From contig CAMYWU010000022.1 of the NCBI GenBank assembly GCA_947302895.1, forward strand, positions 1 to 11,579: DNA of 11,579 bases, in the 5' to 3' direction. Within the stretch, counting starts at the first letter, position 1, and each line of letters begins with the position of its first letter. The position numbers were made by a program, and so were the translations under genes. Of this stretch, positions 6,285 to 11,579 are shown one piece after another. Source of the DNA: an uncultured Clostridia bacterium (GTDB taxonomy: Bacteria; Bacillota; Clostridia; Oscillospirales; Acutalibacteraceae). The notes below the pieces were generated by a model that was not told where the DNA came from, did no database searches, and saw only the letters and a list, made by a program, of their open reading frames with translations.

Positions 6285-9200
6285 ATGAAAAACAACATTA
6301 AAAGAATGATTTCAGTGGTTATGTGCATATTTATTGTGCTTGTTTCATTGCCGATTACGGCTTTTGCCAAAGAGAGCAAATCGGGCGCTGAATCCGCTGC
6401 GATTAATTGGGACGCTATTGCTTCTTCTGATTTCACAAAGATTTCCAATGCTGTTACGAACGGAAGTCTTGGCGAGGTACCGACATATAATAATCTCGGA
6501 AATGCAATGACTTGGTCAACAGAGGTCTGGACTGAAAACGGAGATGCTCAGAAGTCCGAAGACGGCGCTATTTACATCCCCGACGGATATATGTATCTTT
6601 CGGGATATTCGGGCGGTTCTGTTCCGATTACCGGCTGTTCTAAGTGGAAGATTGATTTCGGCTTTAGATTCAAAACAACCAACAGCGGCGACGATAGGTA
6701 CTATAACAGCGATGATTATTGCTTTATGAAAACCTATGTGTATACGGATAATTTAACCAATCCGAATAGTGCGGGTACAAAAAACAATGCGAATTGCCAT
6801 TTCGCTCAGAATGCAAACGGCGTTTGCTATTCCTGGGAGGATGATGGTCATAATGGCGGCACTAAATCTCAGGCAACATCAATAACAACGGGTAACGGCA
6901 GCCTGTCAGCGGGTGAAAACTATCATTATATTGCAGAATATACGGGCGCATATTTCAGTGCATATATCACTGATGAGAGCGGAAATATTATTCAGGATAT
7001 TGTTCACTCAAATGATACATACTTTCTTTCAAGGCTGGGCAATTCCTCCTGGGCAACAATCAACAGTATGTCTATCGGCGATGATGATAATGCATATTAT
7101 TTTAAAGGTCTTGAATACAGAAATATAACCTTCTATTCGGGAGAATCAGCAAACACTTTGGAGTGGAGCCCTATTGCTTCTTCTGATTTTACAACGCTTT
7201 CAAACGCAGTGACAAACGGCAGTCTCGGTGAGGTTGCGACATACAACAATCTGGGCAGCGCTATGACATGGCAAACTGGCGTATATACCGGCAACGGCAA
7301 TGCTTCTCTTTCTTCTGACGGAGCTCTTTATATACCCGACGGATATCTTTATCTTTCGGGATATTCGGGCGGCTCGGTGCCGATAACGGGCTCTTCAAAA
7401 TGGAAGCTTGATTTCGGATTCCGTTTTAAAAATGCTAACAGCGGCGATGACAAATACTATAACGACGATGAGCATTCATTTATTAAAATGTATGTCTACA
7501 CGGACAATCTCGCAAATCCTGCTTATAACAAAGCCGAATACTGCTATTTTGAGCAGAACGCAAACGGCGTTTGCTATTCATGGACTGAAGATGAGCCGAA
7601 TGCGGGCACAAAGTCACAGGCAACCTCTTTAACTGCAAACAACGGAAATCTTTCTGTCGGCGTTAACTATCACTATATTGCGGAATTTACGGGCAGCAAA
7701 TTTAAAGCGTATGTAACCGATGATTACGGCAATATTGTTCAGATTATTGTTGAAACGAGTGAATCATCCTTTATTTCACGCCTGAATAACATCAAATCAA
7801 ACACAATTGCCTCCTTCAAAATAGGCGATGATGATAATCAATACTTTTTCAAAGGTCTTGAATACAGAAATATAACATTTTATTCAGGTGCCGTAGAAGA
7901 GCCTATCAGTTTTGATATGAGACACCGTGATGCTCTTTATAAGGGCTCAACGGGATTCCTTTACGGAGAGGCTGAAATCAATGTTCCCTCAATTGATTTG
8001 CTTACGGGACTTCAGCCCGACACAATGGTTCAGAAGGCATACGGCGGAAAACAGCATCCGACGGGCGACGCAATCCGAACAAGCTCTGCGCTTCTTGAAT
8101 CGGGCGTTAAGGATATGCAGATTTATCTTCAAGATTACTATCTTGAATGGCCCTATGACGCGCCTACAAAGGATGATACAATTGACCTTGATTCATATCA
8201 GGAAACCGTTGAAAGCATCCTTTATAAAATGATTTGCGATGAGGCAAATTCAGGCGATGCGGGCGCTTTTCAGGGCAGCGACGGTAAATACTATGTTCTG
8301 AACAGCACTGCTGAACAATACAGCTATGTTCTTTTCAACGAGCCCGATCAGATATGGTATGGCTGGAATTTGGAAGGTCTTGAAGTTGCATGGAAAAAGA
8401 TATATGATGCAGTCCACGCAATAGATCCGAATGCACGCTGTGCAGGACCTAACTTTGCAGGCTATAACAAGGAAAGCTATGATGCGTTTCTTTCCTATTG
8501 CTATGATAATAATTGCCTGCCCGAGCTTATAACATGGCACGAACTCGGCGATATTTCAATAGTTGATTTCAATAAGCATTATGACGAAATCAAGGCAATG
8601 CAGAAAAAATACTACACCTCTGCATATGCTTTAAAGGCGGGCAGAAGCTATCAGCCGGAATTGCTCGTAAACGAATATGCAAGGCATTATGATATCGGCG
8701 CACCCGGTGGACTTGTTAAGTGGCTGTCAATGTTTGAAGATAAGGATATGAGCGGCTGTATGGCATATTGGGCAATGGCAAATACGCTCAATGAAATGGC
8801 AGCCGATCAGAATTCTCCCACATCAACCTGGTGGGTATACCATTGGTATGCTCAGATGACGGGCAAGCAGTGTCCTTTGGTTTCTCCGAAATTTGATGAC
8901 ACCCGTTTCTACGGATTAACTTCATATGATGAGAATATAAACACAGCATATGTTTTGTTCGGAGGAAAAGAGGAGAAGAACACAAAAGAAACGGTTTGTC
9001 TTAAAAACATGGATTCAACCGCTTTGATGAATAATAACGGTGCGGTTAATGTTAAGCTTTATGCAGTAAGCTTTTCAGGCCAGCTCGGTGCAAACTATAA
9101 GCCCGAGGTTGTTTTCGAAGGCGCTCTCAAAACAGAGAACAACACATTAACAATTGAAGTTAATAACACAGATGAAATGCAGGCATATTTTGCAGTTGTA

Positions 9201-11444
9201 ACAAAGCCTGAAACCGGAGTAACTGCAACCGCTTCACCGAGCCTTGAATTTCCTGTTCAGAGCTACGAAGCAGAGGATGCGCAGCTTATCGGCGGTGCAA
9301 CTGCATATTCAAAAACAGGTTGGTCAACCTTTGCAACCAGCGGAAGAAAAGATGTTGGCAGTATTAATAACAATGGCGACGGTGTAAGATTTACAATCAA
9401 TGTTCCGAAAAACGGAAAGTATAAAGCATCGCTTTTCTATTCGATTCAGGCTCCTTATGTTAATCCCGAAACCCTTGAACCTGATGCAAACGGTCAAAAC
9501 AGAGGAATAGGAAAAGCCCTTCCGTATGGCGTTAACCTTGACGGAACAGACCTTGACAACATTGTTCTTGAATCAACAGTTGTCTGGGCGTATAAAAACC
9601 ACTGCGATTTAGAGCTTGAATTAACTGCGGGCGAGCATACACTGACCTTCACACATATTAACGGCAACGATGGCGACAAGGGGAATCTTCAGCTTGTTGC
9701 CGCAATGGATAAGCTTGATATCGAAAAGCTTGGCGATGATGAAAACAATTTTGAAATATGTCTTAATGAGATGAAGAGCTTTAAGGAGGGCAACGCATAC
9801 AGAGTAACTGCCGTTGCTCCTGCAGAGGGCTATTATGAAATAACGGCAGACGGTGAATTCTCCCTCAAAAAGCAGGTTGTTGATTACGCTTCAGACGCTG
9901 AATCCTTCTCAAAGTGCAGTGTTTATGACACGGAAGTTGATGATATTGTTTTTCTTGCAAAGGGCGCAAACACGATTCTTGTCAGCGGAAATGCAGCAAA
10001 GCTTAATTTCACCTATCTTAGTGAAGAAACCGAGAATAGATCGACAGTAATTAACAGCTCGGATATAACTCTCACAGGAAAAAATCCGATTCTCAAAGAA
10101 AATTCATATGCAAAAAGCGGATATGTTATCAGCGAGCTCGGTATAGGTCAGAATCCCGAAGCGGGTGATAAGGGCGAGGATAATTATTTAACATTTTCTT
10201 ACAGTGCACCAAGCGAGGGAATGTATAATTTTTCCATTCGCTATTCAAATGATGAACCTGCTCCTATTATGGAAAGGGCGGACGGTTCAACATATATTCA
10301 TCCGTATAATATTGACCTTGTTGAACGTTATGCACAGATAAGCGTTAATGGCGCTGAGCCCGAAACTGTTTATTTCAAAAACACTCTGAGTTGGGACACT
10401 TTCAGAACGGTTAATGTTCAGCTCCCGTTGCAGCAGGGTGAAAATGAGATTAAAATATATAATGATAATTCATATCAGTTTTCTAATCTTGTTAATTCAA
10501 CAGCTCCAGAAATAGATTTGGTAACTGTTTCAAAGCTTAGCTTAAGCAGTGAACCTAACAACGGCTATAACCTTACAATTCAAGATTCTCTGAAAGTAAA
10601 CTTCTTTATTGATATGCCATACTATGGCGCCGAGGGCGGTCATATTGAGTATAGCTACCTTGAAACTACTGATGATAAAAGCGCTGTGAGGAAAACCTAC
10701 ACTGTTCAGGACAGTGAGATGGCGGTTCAGGAAAACGGAACAAGAAAGCTTATTTTAAAGGCGGCTCCCGCTCAGATAGCGGAGAAGTATTTCATAACAA
10801 TTTATGATGAGGACGGCAATGAAAAAGAGGATATTACTGCTTCGATTGAAGATTATTGCAGAGTTATTCTTTCAACTGAGGCTTATTCCGATTGGCAGGA
10901 GTTTGCTCAGGCGCTATTGAACTACGGTGCACTTGCTGATGAATATTTCTGTTATGCTGCGTTATCAAAAGCGGTAACAGGTGAGGATTATGAAATCAGC
11001 CATTCCGATAACTATAAAGCGGAGGTTGATGTTACAGAGTTCAGAAGCAAGGCTAAAGCCTCAGTTAAAGCAGGCGTTGACGCCTCGGGACAACCTGTCA
11101 GCGTAACGGGTGTTTCGTATATAGCGATTCTCCATCCCGAACTTCGCTTCTATGTTTCCCAAACAAACGAAGTCTGGGCGGCGCTTACGAAAGTTAGTAT
11201 CAGCGATTCGGGTTTAAACGCAAAAATGGTTAAAACGGAAAACGGTTTCTGCGTTTGTGTAACAGGCTTAAAGGCAAGCGATTTTGCAAAGACCTTCACA
11301 ATTACCATTGGAACATATGAAATAACTTATAATGGCTATGCATATCTCTATACTGTTTTAACACAGTCAAACGATGAAAAACTTGTTAACCTTGCAAGGG
11401 GCGTTTACAGATATGCTTCGGCTTGTGAGTCGAAATTTTCCTGA
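6285..11444 (+). CDS. Secreted multidomain glycoside hydrolase (clan GH-A, GH39-like) with duplicated N-terminal domain and carbohydrate-binding modules
   Basis: A 1719-residue protein with a signal peptide (MKNNIKRMISVVMCIFIVLV; likely cut after AFA, residue 28). Domains: two copies of a domain of about 245 residues (41-286 and 293-535), unrecognised but LamG-like in feel; a TIM-barrel hydrolase (about 553-960) with LFNEPD, where E686 is the likely acid/base, W751-H752, and LLVNEY, where E797 is the likely nucleophile. The 111-residue gap between the two Glu fits clan GH-A. A CBM35/CBM6-like domain follows (about 991-1150, YEAEDAQLIGG), then a second CBM-like region (about 1257-1416), then a C-terminal module (1429-1719) resembling that of the surface protein ending at 3196. 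Inferred role: extracellular glycan degradation; exact family and substrate are uncertain. No LPXTG, dockerin or SLH repeats are seen. It is transcribed alone, from its own promoter to the terminator 10 nt past its stop. Confidence 0.88.
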   Translation: MKNNIKRMISVVMCIFIVLVSLPITAFAKESKSGAESAAINWDAIASSDFTKISNAVTNGSLGEVPTYNNLGNAMTWSTEVWTENGDAQKSEDGAIYIPDGYMYLSGYSGGSVPITGCSKWKIDFGFRFKTTNSGDDRYYNSDDYCFMKTYVYTDNLTNPNSAGTKNNANCHFAQNANGVCYSWEDDGHNGGTKSQATSITTGNGSLSAGENYHYIAEYTGAYFSAYITDESGNIIQDIVHSNDTYFLSRLGNSSWATINSMSIGDDDNAYYFKGLEYRNITFYSGESANTLEWSPIASSDFTTLSNAVTNGSLGEVATYNNLGSAMTWQTGVYTGNGNASLSSDGALYIPDGYLYLSGYSGGSVPITGSSKWKLDFGFRFKNANSGDDKYYNDDEHSFIKMYVYTDNLANPAYNKAEYCYFEQNANGVCYSWTEDEPNAGTKSQATSLTANNGNLSVGVNYHYIAEFTGSKFKAYVTDDYGNIVQIIVETSESSFISRLNNIKSNTIASFKIGDDDNQYFFKGLEYRNITFYSGAVEEPISFDMRHRDALYKGSTGFLYGEAEINVPSIDLLTGLQPDTMVQKAYGGKQHPTGDAIRTSSALLESGVKDMQIYLQDYYLEWPYDAPTKDDTIDLDSYQETVESILYKMICDEANSGDAGAFQGSDGKYYVLNSTAEQYSYVLFNEPDQIWYGWNLEGLEVAWKKIYDAVHAIDPNARCAGPNFAGYNKESYDAFLSYCYDNNCLPELITWHELGDISIVDFNKHYDEIKAMQKKYYTSAYALKAGRSYQPELLVNEYARHYDIGAPGGLVKWLSMFEDKDMSGCMAYWAMANTLNEMAADQNSPTSTWWVYHWYAQMTGKQCPLVSPKFDDTRFYGLTSYDENINTAYVLFGGKEEKNTKETVCLKNMDSTALMNNNGAVNVKLYAVSFSGQLGANYKPEVVFEGALKTENNTLTIEVNNTDEMQAYFAVVTKPETGVTATASPSLEFPVQSYEAEDAQLIGGATAYSKTGWSTFATSGRKDVGSINNNGDGVRFTINVPKNGKYKASLFYSIQAPYVNPETLEPDANGQNRGIGKALPYGVNLDGTDLDNIVLESTVVWAYKNHCDLELELTAGEHTLTFTHINGNDGDKGNLQLVAAMDKLDIEKLGDDENNFEICLNEMKSFKEGNAYRVTAVAPAEGYYEITADGEFSLKKQVVDYASDAESFSKCSVYDTEVDDIVFLAKGANTILVSGNAAKLNFTYLSEETENRSTVINSSDITLTGKNPILKENSYAKSGYVISELGIGQNPEAGDKGEDNYLTFSYSAPSEGMYNFSIRYSNDEPAPIMERADGSTYIHPYNIDLVERYAQISVNGAEPETVYFKNTLSWDTFRTVNVQLPLQQGENEIKIYNDNSYQFSNLVNSTAPEIDLVTVSKLSLSSEPNNGYNLTIQDSLKVNFFIDMPYYGAEGGHIEYSYLETTDDKSAVRKTYTVQDSEMAVQENGTRKLILKAAPAQIAEKYFITIYDEDGNEKEDITASIEDYCRVILSTEAYSDWQEFAQALLNYGALADEYFCYAALSKAVTGEDYEISHSDNYKAEVDVTEFRSKAKASVKAGVDASGQPVSVTGVSYIAILHPELRFYVSQTNEVWAALTKVSISDSGLNAKMVKTENGFCVCVTGLKASDFAKTFTITIGTYEITYNGYAYLYTVLTQSNDEKLVNLARGVYRYASACESKFS
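6405..7889 (+). repeat. In-frame tandem duplication of a domain of about 245 residues
   Basis: Unit 1 spans 6405-7142 and unit 2 spans 7161-7889. Shared landmarks include IASSDFT, SNAVTNGSLGEV, TYNNLG, SGYSGGSVPITG, DFGFRFK, QNANGVCYSW, GTKSQATS, NYHYIAE and FKGLEYRNITFYSG. Offsets between matching landmarks are 249-252 residues. Many identical residues use different codons (for example GGA AGT CTT GGC against GGC AGT CTC GGT), so the copies are old and held alike at the protein level. Confidence 0.92.
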
Positions 11445-11454
11445 AAACAAGCAT

Positions 11455-11491
11455 AAAAAAGCGCAATCCCGAAAGGGGTTGCGCTTTTTTT
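11455..11491 (+). terminator. Strong intrinsic terminator after the glycoside hydrolase gene
   Basis: The stem GCGCAATCCC / GGGGTTGCGC (one T-G wobble) has a GAAA tetraloop and is flanked by A6 on the left and T7 on the right. It begins 10 nt after the TGA at 11442-11444. The A and T tracts make it usable in both directions, so it could also end a minus-strand transcript entering from the right. Confidence 0.93.
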
Positions 11492-11510
11492 GGTGCAGGA
11501 GATGGGACTT
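11491..11510 (-). other. Possible tRNA 3'-end fragment (candidate attachment-site remnant)
   Basis: Read on the minus strand, the 20 nt are AAGTCCCATCTCCTGCACCA. This has the form of a tRNA end: last T-loop bases AAGT, T-stem CCCAT, acceptor CTCCTGC, discriminator A, then CCA, with a terminator directly after. No matching 5' T-stem (ATGGG) or rest of a tRNA is found upstream on that strand, so it is not a gene. It may be an integration scar or a chance match. Confidence 0.3.
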
Positions 11511-11579
11511 TCTTCTCAACTATCGAAAGCTCCACTGGATCTTTCTCCCAAATTTTCTCAGCAGCGAGCTGCACAGAAA

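Noticed and set aside
8250..8540. 96-codon minus-strand ORF inside the hydrolase gene
   Set aside because: Antisense to the catalytic barrel; Cys/Ile-rich translation with no domain.
11386..11574. Minus-strand 62-codon ORF at the right end
   Set aside because: It reads through the terminator stem and into the hydrolase gene, so it is not credible as drawn. A minus-strand gene end entering from the right in another frame, stopping at 11520, cannot be excluded but shows nothing recognisable.

Overview
The window looks like chromosomal DNA of an uncultured gut-type Clostridia (Oscillospiraceae/Ruminococcaceae-like Firmicute). The basis is AT-rich intergenic DNA, AGGAGG-type ribosome binding sites, sigma-A-like promoters (TTGAAA, 17 nt, TATAAT), and very large secreted mosaic proteins built from InlB-like repeats, right-handed beta-helix rungs, a clan GH-A barrel and carbohydrate-binding modules. 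The taxon is inferred from style; there is no marker gene here.

Layout. (1) 2-3196 (+) is the 3' part of a giant surface/adhesin protein that enters from the left. (2) 3215-3367 (+) is a 50-residue ORF with a strong ribosome binding site. (3) 3385-3954 (+) is a small HAD-IB phosphatase-like protein. These three are spaced by 17-18 nt and end at a clean intrinsic terminator (3953-3986), so they probably form the tail of one transcript. (4) 3996-5801 (-) is a Na+/phosphate cotransporter with a C-terminal PhoU-like region, converging on that terminator. (5) 5802-6284 has no gene. It holds two divergent promoters, inverted repeats, an array of four mini-hairpins with fixed 7-nt spacers, and a perfect 21-bp hairpin that looks like a bidirectional terminator. 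(6) 6285-11444 (+) is a 1719-residue secreted multidomain glycoside hydrolase, followed at once by a strong terminator (11455-11491). (7) 11492-11579 is an unrecognised edge; 11491-11510 reads on the minus strand like the last 20 nt of a tRNA.

How the parts relate. The two giant proteins end in the same kind of C-terminal module (2369-3193 and 10569-11441), although their other domains differ completely. Neither ends in an LPXTG signal, dockerin or membrane anchor. The simplest reading is two members of one family of exported, glycan-directed proteins that share a C-terminal module of unknown function. The phosphate transporter seems functionally unrelated. No mobile-element gene, CRISPR array or rRNA gene was seen.

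The best candidates for something undescribed are the shared C-terminal module, the 50-residue protein next to it, and the intergenic mini-hairpin array. None of these proves a new system from this window alone.
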